Shown here in pieces: positions 1 to 7,643 of a stretch of DNA of 18,900 nucleotides (positions within the stretch are counted from its first letter, which is position 1; each line of letters starts with the position of its first letter). The DNA is taken from NCBI GenBank assembly GCA_043743785.1, contig JAYTVW010000003.1:1-18900 (forward strand). The letters are read 5' to 3'. The notes under the pieces were generated by a model, which did not search any database, was not told where the DNA came from, and saw only the letters and a program-made list of their open reading frames with translations. This DNA is from JAQTNA01 sp043743785 (GTDB lineage Bacteria; Pseudomonadota; Gammaproteobacteria; Burkholderiales; Rhodocyclaceae). Both the position numbers and the translations under genes were made by a program.

Positions 1-570
1 GGCTTCATCAGCTACATCGAGACGCCGGTAGAGAACCTGGGCGGGCTGCGCACTGCGGGCATTGATTTGAATGTCAAGGCCGCCTGGACGCTGGCTGGCT
101 TGGGCCGGCTTGGGGTGGAGCTGGACGGCACCTACATCACCCGTTGGACGCGCCAAAACGGCAAGGACGGCCCGTATGTCAGCTACCTGGGCACGGCAGG
201 TGATGGTGCAACAGTGCAGCCAGTGCCGCGCTGGCAGCACACGCTGGTGTTCGACTGGACCAGTGGTGCCTGGGGCGCAAGGCTGGAAAACCAGTTCGTC
301 AAGGGTTGGACCGAGTCTGCCGCGTTGGTAGACGCCAACATCGGCGTGGCCACCGACTACCACGTCAAAGACTCTGACCGCTGGAACCTGTCCGGCGCCT
401 ACACCGGCGTCAAGAACCTGACGCTGCGACTGGGTGTCAAGAACCTGTTTGACAAAGCGCCGCCGTTTACCGCGTCGTCGTCTTACGGTTCACACGCGGC
501 GGGCTACGCAGCGTCGTTCACTGACCCGCGCGGCCGCAACTATTACGCGGCGGCCAGCTACAAGTTTTGA
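1..570 (+). CDS. TonB-dependent outer-membrane receptor, C-terminal part (5' end outside window)
   Basis: The reading frame is open from base 1 and ends at TGA 568-570, so about 189 C-terminal residues are visible and the start lies upstream. The residues alternate in the way expected of amphipathic beta-strands, with segments such as WNLSGAYTGVKNLTLRLGVKNLFDKAPPF cut here to the family hallmark LRLGVKNLFDKAPPF. The chain ends in YYAAASYKF, a terminal aromatic residue typical of outer-membrane beta-barrels recognised by the BAM complex. Family knowledge: such receptors import siderophores, cobalamin or other large ligands using energy from TonB-ExbB-ExbD. The ligand cannot be told because the plug domain and TonB box are missing. 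An exbB/exbD pair lies further right on the other strand, but nothing shows that it serves this receptor. The gene is convergent with hppA and ends in a shared terminator. Confidence 0.85.
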   Translation, partial: GFISYIETPVENLGGLRTAGIDLNVKAAWTLAGLGRLGVELDGTYITRWTRQNGKDGPYVSYLGTAGDGATVQPVPRWQHTLVFDWTSGAWGARLENQFVKGWTESAALVDANIGVATDYHVKDSDRWNLSGAYTGVKNLTLRLGVKNLFDKAPPFTASSSYGSHAAGYAASFTDPRGRNYYAAASYKF

Positions 571-642
571 TGTGTGTCGGCGGGCCAGCAGCCCGCCGTT
601 TGCGACAGCGCGCCGCAGATTTGCAACAGCAGCGGTGCGGCA

Positions 643-681
643 AAAAATGGGCCGGATCCCTCAAGGATCCGGCCCATTTTT
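643..681. terminator. Bidirectional Rho-independent terminator between the receptor gene and hppA
   Basis: A perfect 17-bp inverted repeat (643-659 against 665-681) surrounds the 5-nt loop CTCAA. The core is GGGCCGGATCC paired with GGATCCGGCCC, with an A-run on the left and a T-run on the right. It can therefore end transcription from both sides. It lies between convergent genes, 73 bp after the receptor stop and 58 bp from the hppA stop. Confidence 0.9.
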
Positions 682-738
682 GATGCGGACCGCCAGCACA
701 GGAGATCCGGCGGGATCACCGGCCGCTACGCCACGGCG

Positions 739-3213
739 TTATTGCAATGCAACCTCCACCCGGCGTGCTGCAGCAGCATCACCACCGGTAGCGGCCGCTT
801 CAGGCTTCTTCAGCTCGACCTTGTCGTCCGCCACGCCGGCAGCTTTCAGCGCGTCACGCACCGCAAACGCGCGCTGCTTGGCCAACTCGGCGTTTTTGTC
901 CGGGTCGCCGGTGGTGTCGGTGTAGCCGCTGACCACTGCTTTTTTGCCATCGGCCACACCCTTGACCACATCGCCCAGCGCTGCGGCAGCGCCGCCCGCC
1001 AGCTCGGCTTTGCCGGTGGCAAAGAAAAACTTGACGACACCGCCTTCCACCTTGATGGACGCAGCGTCCAGCGCGGCTGCAGGTGCTGCAAGCACAGCCG
1101 GTGCCACAACGGCCGCCGTTGCATGGTTGGCTGCAGGTGCCGTGGTGCCCACAGGCAGCAGCGGCACGATCAGCAAGGCCACGATGTTGATGATCTTGAT
1201 CAGCGGGTTCACAGCCGGACCGGCGGTGTCTTTGTAGGGGTCGCCCACGGTGTCACCGGTCACAGCGGCTTTGTGGGTGTCGCTGCCCTTGCCGCCAAAG
1301 TGGCCGTCTTCAATGTACTTCTTGGCGTTGTCCCAGGCGCCACCACCGGTAGTCATGGAAATGGCCACGAAGAGGCCGGTGACGATGGTGCCCACCAGCA
1401 CACCACCCAGGGCCTTGGCACCCAGGGTCAGACCCACCACCACCGGCACCAGCACGGGCAGGAGCGACGGAATGATCATTTCCTTGATGGCGGCCTTGGT
1501 CAGCATGTCCACGCAGGTGCCGTATTCCGGCTTGGCTGTGCCTTCCATGATGCCCTTGATTTCCTTGAACTGGCGACGCACTTCCACCACCACGGAACCA
1601 GCGGCCCGACCTACGGCCTCCATGCCCATTGCGGCGAAAAGGTAGGGCACCATACCGCCGATAAAGAGGCCGATGATGACCATGTGGTCGGACAGGTCGA
1701 ACTTCAGGTCCAGCAAGGCTGGCTTGCCGGAACTGGAGAGGGCGTGGGTAAAGTCGGCGAACAGCACCAGGGCGGCGAGGCCGGCGGAGCCGATGGCGTA
1801 GCCCTTGGTGACGGCCTTGGTGGTGTTGCCCACGGCGTCCAGGGGGTCGGTCACGGCGCGCACGGAAGCGGGCAAATCGGACATTTCGGCAATACCACCG
1901 GCGTTGTCGGTGATGGGGCCGTAGGCGTCCAGGGCCACCACGATACCGGCCATGGAGAGCATGGAGGTGGCGGCAATGGCGATGCCGTAGAGGCCGCCCA
2001 GGTTGAAGGCGGTCCAGATGGCGGCACACACGGACAGCACCGGCCAGGCGGTGGCGCGCATGGAGACGCCCAGACCGGCAATGATGTTGGTGCCATGGCC
2101 CGTGGTGGAGGCTTCAGCGATGTGCTTCACCGGCTTGAATTCCGTGCCGGTGTAGTACTCGGTGATGACGACCATGAGACCCGTCAGCACCAGGCCGACG
2201 ATGGAAGCACCCCACAGGCGCATCTGGCCGCCACCCTGGATGTTCATCACGGAATTCAGGATGTCGTCCGGGATGATCCAGGTGGTGAGCGGGTAGAAGG
2301 CCACAACGGACAGCACGCCGGCAACGATCAGACCCTTGTACAGCGCGCCCATGATCTTGCCCGTATCGGTCTTCACGAAGAAGGCGCCGATGATGGAGGC
2401 GATGATGGAGAAACCGCCCAGCACCAGGGGATACACGGCAGCCGCGTCCGCATTGGCGCGCAGCGTGAGCGCCCCCAGCAGCATGGTGGCCACGATGGTG
2501 ACGGCGTAGGTTTCGAACAGGTCGGCGGCCATGCCGGCGCAGTCACCCACGTTGTCGCCCACGTTGTCGGCGATCACGGCGGGGTTGCGCGGGTCATCCT
2601 CGGGGATGCCGGCTTCCACCTTGCCAACCAGGTCGGCGCCCACGTCCGCGCCCTTGGTGAAAATGCCACCGCCCAGACGGGCGAAGATGGAGATGAGGGA
2701 GGAACCGAAGCCCAGGCCGATCAGGGGATGGATCACGTCTTCCAGCTTGGCGTCCACGCCGCTGGTGGCCTTGAGATAGGTGTAATAACCCGCCACGCCC
2801 AGCAGACCCAGACCGACGACGAGCATGCCGGTGATGGCACCGCCACGGAAGGCCACATCCAGGGCCGGGCCTATGCCGCGCCGGGCCGCTTCGGCGGTGC
2901 GCACGTTGGCGCGCACGGAGACGTTCATGCCGATGTAGCCGGCAGCGCCTGAAAGCACGGCGCCGATGACGAAGCCGATGGCGGTCTTGGCGTCCAGGAA
3001 GACGCCGATGACGACGCAAAGCACGACGCCGACGATGCCGATGGTGGTGTATTGGCGGTTCAGGTAGGCTTGGGCGCCTTCCTGGACTGCGGCGGCGATT
3101 TCCCGCATCCGGTCGTTGCCGTCCGGTTGGGCGAGAATCCATTTGCTTGAGACGATACCGTACAGAATCGCCAGGACCGCACAGACGAGTGCGAACAACA
3201 GCGGTGTTGTCAT
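739..3213 (-). CDS. hppA: K+-independent H+-translocating membrane pyrophosphatase with C-terminal OmpA-like domain
   Basis: An integral membrane pump that hydrolyses PPi and moves protons out of the cytoplasm. The ORF encodes 824 aa. Residues 1 to about 688 are the multi-spanning pump core, at the usual family length. Substrate-site motifs are visible: GADVGADLVGKVE (188-200) and DNVGDNVGD (216-224). Lysine 466 in GNTTKAVTKG (462-471) replaces the alanine of K+-dependent enzymes, the signature of the K+-independent H+-pumping class. An Ala-rich linker (about 689-719) leads to residues 720-824, an OmpA-like domain with SGYTDTTGDPDKNAELAKQR, then AFAVRDAL and a terminal RRVEVAL. Known pumps have 16 helices with both ends outside the cytoplasm, which would put this domain in the periplasm. 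The start has a strong Shine-Dalgarno GGGAGGAA just upstream. It is the last gene after adk and pfp, 163 bp downstream of pfp. Confidence 0.96.
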   Translation of the reverse strand: MTTPLLFALVCAVLAILYGIVSSKWILAQPDGNDRMREIAAAVQEGAQAYLNRQYTTIGIVGVVLCVVIGVFLDAKTAIGFVIGAVLSGAAGYIGMNVSVRANVRTAEAARRGIGPALDVAFRGGAITGMLVVGLGLLGVAGYYTYLKATSGVDAKLEDVIHPLIGLGFGSSLISIFARLGGGIFTKGADVGADLVGKVEAGIPEDDPRNPAVIADNVGDNVGDCAGMAADLFETYAVTIVATMLLGALTLRANADAAAVYPLVLGGFSIIASIIGAFFVKTDTGKIMGALYKGLIVAGVLSVVAFYPLTTWIIPDDILNSVMNIQGGGQMRLWGASIVGLVLTGLMVVITEYYTGTEFKPVKHIAEASTTGHGTNIIAGLGVSMRATAWPVLSVCAAIWTAFNLGGLYGIAIAATSMLSMAGIVVALDAYGPITDNAGGIAEMSDLPASVRAVTDPLDAVGNTTKAVTKGYAIGSAGLAALVLFADFTHALSSSGKPALLDLKFDLSDHMVIIGLFIGGMVPYLFAAMGMEAVGRAAGSVVVEVRRQFKEIKGIMEGTAKPEYGTCVDMLTKAAIKEMIIPSLLPVLVPVVVGLTLGAKALGGVLVGTIVTGLFVAISMTTGGGAWDNAKKYIEDGHFGGKGSDTHKAAVTGDTVGDPYKDTAGPAVNPLIKIINIVALLIVPLLPVGTTAPAANHATAAVVAPAVLAAPAAALDAASIKVEGGVVKFFFATGKAELAGGAAAALGDVVKGVADGKKAVVSGYTDTTGDPDKNAELAKQRAFAVRDALKAAGVADDKVELKKPEAAATGGDAAAARRVEVALQ

Positions 3214-3376
3214 ACTTCCTCCCTTTCGTGTTAAACCGAAAAATAGCCTCGCGCAGTGTATCCACGCTTGTTTTTACACCATGCCAGGGGGTGTTTGCGC
3301 ACCCTCTGCCACGTTCTCTCTACGGGGAGGCTTGGGGGGCGGCGGCAGACGCCGCCGTCTCCGCCTTGATATTGTT

Positions 3377-4639
3377 TTAAACCTTGAACTCGCCTGGCAG
3401 CATTTTCGCCACCGGATTGTTTTGCAATCTGACAAAATCTGGCAGGCCGTTCCTGAAGGGCGGATAGTCCTCCCCCGCGATCAGGGGTGCCAGATAATCC
3501 CGACAGGCCTGGGTGATGCCGAAGCCGTCTGCCGTAATGAACTCTGGCGGCATCATTTTCTCCACGTTGGCCACATCCTTCAACTCCGCCACCGCGATGT
3601 CCCAGGTGTAGGGGCTGTCGGAGAGGCGGCGGATAGCGGGCATGACGGCATTCCGGCCCTCTACCGCCAGCTCCACTGCGGCCTTGCCCAGGGCATAGGC
3701 TTGCTCCAGATCCGTTTTCGATGCCAGATGGCGGGCGGCGCGCTGCAGGTAGTCCGCCACGGCCCAGTGATACTTGTAGCCCAGCTTGTCCTTGACGATG
3801 CCGGCGATCATGGGACCGATACCCCCGAGCTGGGCGTGGCCAAAGGCGTCCCGCACCCCGGTTTCCGCCATGAGCTTGCCATCCGGGGTCAACAGGCCTT
3901 CGGAGACGCCGATGGTGCAGTAGCCGTACTTTTCCACGCATTCCTGCACCCGCACCAGAAAACGGGGCTCGTCAAAAGGCACTTCCGGGAACAGCAGGAT
4001 GTGGGGCGGATCGCTTTCCTGTTCGGAGGCCAGGCCGCAGGCGGCGGTGATCCAGCCGGCGTGGCGGCCCATGACTTCCAGCACGAAAACCTTGGTGGAC
4101 GTGAGCGCCATGGAGGCGACGTCGTAGCCGGCCTCTTTCATGGAGGTGGCCACGTACTTGGCCACGGAGCCAAAACCCGGGCAGCAATCGGTGATGGGCA
4201 GATCGTTGTCCACCGTCTTGGGGACGTGCACGGCCACCACGGGATAGCCCATGGCTTCGGAAATCTGGGAAACCTTGAGACAGGTGTCGGCGGAATCACC
4301 GCCACCGTTATAGAAGAAGTAGCCGATGTCGTGGGCCTTGAAGACCTCGATCAGGCGCTCGTACTGGGCGCGGTGCTGATCCAGGCTTTTGAGCTTGTAG
4401 CGGCAGGAACCGAAGGCGCCACCGGGCGTGTGCCGCAGGCGGGCGATGTCTTCCGGGGCTTCCAGGGTGGTGTCGATCAGATCTTCGGTGAGTGCCCCGA
4501 TGATGCCGTTCCGGCCCGCATAGACCTTACCGATCTGCTCCGGAAACTGCCGCGCCGTCTCGATGACGGCGCAGGCGGAGGTGTTGATGACGGCAGTGAC
4601 GCCGCCGGATTGTGCGTAGAAAGCGTTCCTGACCGTCAT
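3377..4639 (-). CDS. pfp: Pyrophosphate-dependent 6-phosphofructokinase
   Basis: Catalyses reversible phosphorylation of fructose 6-phosphate with PPi instead of ATP, in the cytoplasm. The protein is 420 aa with the PFK fold. The phosphoryl-donor loop is GGGDS (112-116), with Asp at the position that is Gly in ATP enzymes such as E. coli PfkA. PKTVDNDLP (140-148) has Lys where ATP enzymes have Gly, and its Asp-Asn-Asp holds the catalytic base. Asp plus Lys is the accepted PPi-specific signature. I chose ATG at 4639 because GAGGTGA immediately precedes it; the alternative GTG at 4645 lies inside that Shine-Dalgarno. It starts 13 bp after the adk stop, so the two are almost certainly co-transcribed, and hppA follows. 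PFP-hppA linkage is known from methanotrophs such as Methylococcus capsulatus. Confidence 0.94.
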   Translation of the reverse strand: MTVRNAFYAQSGGVTAVINTSACAVIETARQFPEQIGKVYAGRNGIIGALTEDLIDTTLEAPEDIARLRHTPGGAFGSCRYKLKSLDQHRAQYERLIEVFKAHDIGYFFYNGGGDSADTCLKVSQISEAMGYPVVAVHVPKTVDNDLPITDCCPGFGSVAKYVATSMKEAGYDVASMALTSTKVFVLEVMGRHAGWITAACGLASEQESDPPHILLFPEVPFDEPRFLVRVQECVEKYGYCTIGVSEGLLTPDGKLMAETGVRDAFGHAQLGGIGPMIAGIVKDKLGYKYHWAVADYLQRAARHLASKTDLEQAYALGKAAVELAVEGRNAVMPAIRRLSDSPYTWDIAVAELKDVANVEKMMPPEFITADGFGITQACRDYLAPLIAGEDYPPFRNGLPDFVRLQNNPVAKMLPGEFKV

Positions 4640-4652
4640 CTTCACCTCGTTT

Positions 4653-5306
4653 TTACTTCAGCGCCGCAAAAGCGCGGTCGCGGATTTCTTCAACACCACC
4701 CAGGCCTTCGATCTTGCGATACTGGGGCGCTGCGGGGGAACCATTGGCCGCCCAGTCCGAATAGTAGGCCACCAGGGGTTTGGTCTGGGAATGATACACG
4801 TCCAGGCGTTTCTTGACGGTTTCTTCCTTGTCGTCTTCCCGCTGCACCAGGTCTTCGCCCGTCACGTCGTCCTTGCCGTCCACCTTGGGCGGATTGAACT
4901 TGACGTGGTAGGTGCGACCGGAGGACAGGTGGGCACGACGGCCGGACATGCGCTCGACGATGGAGGCATCGGGCACGTCGATTTCCAGCACGAAGTCGAT
5001 GGGCACGCCCGCTTCCTTCATGGCCTCGGCCTGGGGAATGGTACGGGGGAAGCCGTCGAACATGTAGCCGGTTTTACAGTCGTCAGCCAGCAGACGATCT
5101 TTCACCAGGCCGATGATCAGGTCGTCGGACACCAAACCACCCGCATCCATGACCTTCTTGGCTTCCACGCCCAGAGGCGTGCCGGCCTTGACCGCTGCGC
5201 GCAGCATGTCACCCGTGGAAATCTGCGGAATGCCAAACTTTTCCTTGATGAAAGTAGCCTGGGTGCCCTTGCCGGCGCCGGGGGGTCCCAACAGAATCAG
5301 TCGCAT
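4653..5306 (-). CDS. adk: Adenylate kinase
   Basis: Cytoplasmic enzyme interconverting ATP + AMP and 2 ADP. The 217-aa protein is the long (large-LID) bacterial form. It shows the P-loop GPPGAGKGT (7-15), the AMP-binding ISTGDMLRAAV segment, the DGFPRT motif, and the LID beginning near GRRAHLSSGRTYH. The LID has no cysteines, so it is the non-zinc type. The start is supported by AAGGAAGAG upstream of ATG 5306. It heads the adk-pfp-hppA group. In many betaproteobacteria adk follows kdsB directly; here a 192-bp gap with short tandem repeats separates them. The 5' leader (5307-5400) may therefore hold its own promoter, but I could not pick out convincing -35 and -10 boxes. Confidence 0.97.
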   Translation of the reverse strand: MRLILLGPPGAGKGTQATFIKEKFGIPQISTGDMLRAAVKAGTPLGVEAKKVMDAGGLVSDDLIIGLVKDRLLADDCKTGYMFDGFPRTIPQAEAMKEAGVPIDFVLEIDVPDASIVERMSGRRAHLSSGRTYHVKFNPPKVDGKDDVTGEDLVQREDDKEETVKKRLDVYHSQTKPLVAYYSDWAANGSPAAPQYRKIEGLGGVEEIRDRAFAALK

Positions 5307-5433
5307 AGTCTCTTCCTTGTTGTAGTGCCGTGCTCGGACGGCGGATCGGTATCTCGGTGCCTCTGGGTGCCGCCTTGGTTCAAGTCGGCTACGTTACCTG
5401 CATTCGCCCTGACGGTCAAACGCGAGGAAAGGC

Positions 5434-5461
5434 GTGAGGAGTGAGGGGTGAGGAGTGAGGG
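5434..5461. repeat. Heptanucleotide tandem repeat, four units of GTGAGG(A/G)
   Basis: Four consecutive 7-bp units alternate GTGAGGA and GTGAGGG, making two exact copies of a 14-bp unit (5434-5447 and 5448-5461). The array lies in the gap between the kdsB stop (5499) and the adk start (5306). Nearby text such as GCGAGGAAAGGCGTGAGG looks like degenerate further units. No function is evident. Confidence 0.85.
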
Positions 5462-5498
5462 GTAAAACCACGCCCCCGCCCATGGCCCCTGCGTTGCC

Positions 5499-6260
5499 TC
5501 ACTCCCCCGGGAACAGCCGGCAGATGCGGTCCAGATCTTCCTGGGTGTCCACGCCGGCGTGGGGCGCATCCATCACCACCGTCACCCGGACGGGGAAGCC
5601 ATGCCAAAGTGCCCGCAACTGCTCCAGAGCCTCGAATTGCTCCAGGGGCGCCGGGGACAGGGCCACGTAGCGCTTCAGGAAACTGGCCCGATAGGCGTAG
5701 AGGCCGATGTGGCGCAGGGCCGGCAGACCGGCAGGCAGTTCGCCCCGACTGGCGGCGAAGGCGTCCCGAGCGTAGGGAATCGGCGCCCGACTGAAATACA
5801 GGGCGCGGCCGCCCGCCTCCAGCACCACCTTGACCACGTTGGGATTGAAGAAATCCTCGGCGGACGAGATGGGGTGGGCTGCGGTGGCGATGGCTGCCAG
5901 CGGGTCCCCCTCCAGGTCCAGCGCCACTCGGTCGATGAGAGCCGGATCGATGAGGGGCTCGTCCCCCTGCACATTCACCAGGATGTCGTCGTCGCCCGCC
6001 CCCAGCAGTTCCGCCACCTCCGCCAACCGGTCGGTGCCGGAAGGATGGTCGGCGCGGGTCATGAGCACGGGCACCCCGTGGGCCGCGCAGGCCGCCCGGA
6101 TGTCTTCGTGATCCGTGGCGACCCAGATGGCGCTGGCAGAAGACAGGCGTGCCCGTTCTGCCACCCGCACCACCATGGGCTTGCCGGCGATATCCGCCAG
6201 AGGCTTGCCCGGCAAGCGGGTGGAAGCATGGCGGGCAGGAATGATGACGGAGAAGGACAT
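5499..6260 (-). CDS. kdsB: 3-deoxy-manno-octulosonate cytidylyltransferase (CMP-KDO synthetase)
   Basis: Activates KDO with CTP to CMP-KDO for LPS inner-core assembly, in the cytoplasm. The 253-aa product fits the family length. Motifs: N-terminal nucleotide-binding SFSVIIPARHASTRLPGKPL, then VNVQGDEPLI, and a C-terminal HAGVDTQEDLDR. The open frame continues upstream to 6356, but that part reads through the inverted-repeat element (its translation contains the repeat-derived GASAPRRF). I place the start at ATG 6260 (MSFSVIIP), preceded by GGGGGTAAGC. It is the last gene of the envelope operon, but element A separates it from the Trm112-like gene. Confidence 0.95.
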   Translation of the reverse strand: MSFSVIIPARHASTRLPGKPLADIAGKPMVVRVAERARLSSASAIWVATDHEDIRAACAAHGVPVLMTRADHPSGTDRLAEVAELLGAGDDDILVNVQGDEPLIDPALIDRVALDLEGDPLAAIATAAHPISSAEDFFNPNVVKVVLEAGGRALYFSRAPIPYARDAFAASRGELPAGLPALRHIGLYAYRASFLKRYVALSPAPLEQFEALEQLRALWHGFPVRVTVVMDAPHAGVDTQEDLDRICRLFPGE

Positions 6261-6279
6261 GCTTACCCCCAGAACCAGA

Positions 6280-6421
6280 GATTGAATGAAACGCCGAGGC
6301 GCAGAGGCGCCGAGAAAACCATGAACCTGTATCGCGTTCGAACCACCAGCCCCCAAGGAGCACGACTCAGCCTTTGCTTTTCCTCTGCGTCTCGGCGCCT
6401 CGGCGTTTCAAACTGCCTTTT
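6280..6421. repeat. Inverted-repeat intergenic element, copy A
   Basis: Two inverted GC-rich arms (6287-6318 and about 6376-6410) flank about 57 bp of unrelated sequence. The outermost 16 bp are a perfect inverted repeat, TGAAACGCCGAGGCGC at 6287-6302 against 6395-6410. Further in, the arms match only as permuted GCCGAG/GCAGAG blocks. The right side continues into AACTGCCTTTT and stops directly at the TAG stop codon of the Trm112-like gene (6422-6424). The left arm ends 27 bp before the kdsB start. A second copy with the same ends lies at 11811-11965. It encodes nothing I recognise. Confidence 0.85.
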
Positions 6422-6607
6422 CTACGCTTCGGCGGCTTCCTCGGCGGAGAGCTGGCGGGCTTCTTCTTCCAGCATCACGGGGATGTCGTCCTTGACGGCG
6501 AAGGCCAGGCGACAGGGCTTGCACACCAGTTCCAGCTTCGCCTTGCGGTAAGTGAGAGGCCCCTTGCAGACGGGGCAGACAAGAATCTCAAGCAGGCGGG
6601 CGTCCAT
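6422..6607 (-). CDS. ycaR: Trm112/YcaR-family small zinc-ribbon-like protein (UPF0434)
   Basis: A 61-aa protein beginning MDARLLEILVCPVCKGPL, the conserved opening of bacterial Trm112-like proteins. CPVC near residue 11 and CKPC near residue 29 give two Cys pairs that could bind zinc, followed by the conserved AFAVKDDIPVMLEEEA. The exact biochemical role in bacteria is unsettled; relatives in other domains activate methyltransferases. The start has Shine-Dalgarno GGAG nine bases upstream and overlaps the lpxK 3' end by 20 bp, so translation is probably coupled. lpxK-ycaR-kdsB is a common proteobacterial order. The stop codon directly abuts repeat element A. Confidence 0.92.
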   Translation of the reverse strand: MDARLLEILVCPVCKGPLTYRKAKLELVCKPCRLAFAVKDDIPVMLEEEARQLSAEEAAEA

Positions 6608-7607
6608 TCAATTTCTCCACAATGAGTTGTACCAGGGCGGCATCCACCTCGGCATCCACCCGCAGCACCCAGGCATGGGCCGGCGCGAGAGCGGCGCATT
6701 TTACCCCATCTTTTTCCGTCATCAGCAGGACGTCCGCCCCCGGAAAATTCAGGTCAGCCGCCGTATAGGCATGGTGATCGGGGAAGGGATGGTCAGAGGC
6801 CGTCACGCCCAAGCTGGCCAAGTGGTCGAAAAACCGTTGGGGATGGCCGATGCCCGCCAGGGCCTCAACGCGCTTGCCCGCGAAGGACGCCGCATCGCAA
6901 TGAAGTCCCGGACCCACCAGATTCTGAAAAGTGCGGCCCGTCAGACACATGGCAAAGGCCGGCACGTCCCCGGGGATGCGGGAATCAGGCCTACCACCAT
7001 TGAAAACCAGAGCCTGGACGCGGCGAATCCGGGAAAGAGGCTCCCGCAAGGGTCCGGCCGGCAGAGGAAAACCGTTGCCGGCCCCCCGCGTATCCATGAC
7101 CACGATTTCCACATCCCGGGCCAGTCGGTAGTGCTGCAGGCCGTCGTCGGTGACCAGCACATCCACGTCAGGATGGGCCGCCAGCAGCGCAAGACCTACC
7201 GCCGCCCGGTCCCGGCCGATCCACACCGGGCAGAGGCCCCGCCTTGCCATGAGCAGGGGTTCGTCGCCGGTTTGGGCCGGATTGTCCGTCGGCAGCACCT
7301 GCCGCATGCCGCCCCCGGCTGAGACGCTGCCTCCGTAACCCCGGCTGATGATGCCGGGCCGGTAGCCCCGCTTGATCAGCGCATCCACCAGCCACAGAGT
7401 CAGGGGCGTCTTGCCGCTGCCCCCCACGGTGACATTGCCCACCACGATTACAGGCCGGGACAGACGAATGGATTTGAGAAACCCTTGGCGATAAAGACCG
7501 CGCCGCAGGGCAGAGAGGCCGGCGAAGAGCAGTCCGAGGGGCAAGAGCAGCCAAGCCAGGAGGCTGCGGCGCATCCAGGCGGACGTGAGGGTGTCCGTCA
7601 GGGACAT
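6588..7607 (-). CDS. lpxK: Tetraacyldisaccharide 4'-kinase (lipid A synthesis)
   Basis: Phosphorylates the 4' position of the tetraacyldisaccharide 1-phosphate to lipid IVA at the inner membrane. The 339-aa protein has an N-terminal hydrophobic anchor (about 15-34) and the LpxK P-loop region VGNVTVGGSGKTPLT (56-70), followed by the conserved ISRGYGG, and VTDDGLQHYRLARD typical of the family. The assigned ATG (7607) has no visible Shine-Dalgarno, and an in-frame stop lies at 7620-7622, so no earlier ATG exists; a later start at codon 12 is possible but also lacks a good site. Upstream lies the DUF2442 gene rather than exbD, a departure from the usual operon. Confidence 0.95.
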   Translation of the reverse strand: MSLTDTLTSAWMRRSLLAWLLLPLGLLFAGLSALRRGLYRQGFLKSIRLSRPVIVVGNVTVGGSGKTPLTLWLVDALIKRGYRPGIISRGYGGSVSAGGGMRQVLPTDNPAQTGDEPLLMARRGLCPVWIGRDRAAVGLALLAAHPDVDVLVTDDGLQHYRLARDVEIVVMDTRGAGNGFPLPAGPLREPLSRIRRVQALVFNGGRPDSRIPGDVPAFAMCLTGRTFQNLVGPGLHCDAASFAGKRVEALAGIGHPQRFFDHLASLGVTASDHPFPDHHAYTAADLNFPGADVLLMTEKDGVKCAALAPAHAWVLRVDAEVDAALVQLIVEKLNGRPPA

Positions 7608-7643
7608 GAATATGAGGTTTCAGGCAAACCGCAGTGTGGGTAC

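Noticed and set aside
574..2952. 792-aa plus-strand ORF opposite hppA, rich in His and Gly
   Set aside because: It lies antisense to the strongly supported pump gene and its composition is what the third codon positions of a GC-rich gene give when read in reverse. It has no recognisable motifs and overlaps the terminator region.
3338..3358. GC-rich hairpin downstream of pfp
   Set aside because: No U-run follows on the minus strand, so there is no support for a terminator; hppA can still be co-transcribed with pfp.
3116..4816. 566-aa plus-strand ORF opposite pfp
   Set aside because: It is antisense to pfp and to parts of hppA and adk, with a shadow-like composition and no domain.
6261..6356. 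N-terminal extension of kdsB to 6356
   Set aside because: The extra residues translate the inverted-repeat element, while ATG 6260 has a ribosome site and the correct family N-terminus.
5559..6551. 330-aa plus-strand ORF opposite kdsB
   Set aside because: It is antisense to kdsB and reads through repeat element A; the RRRGAE and APRR-type strings come from the repeats.
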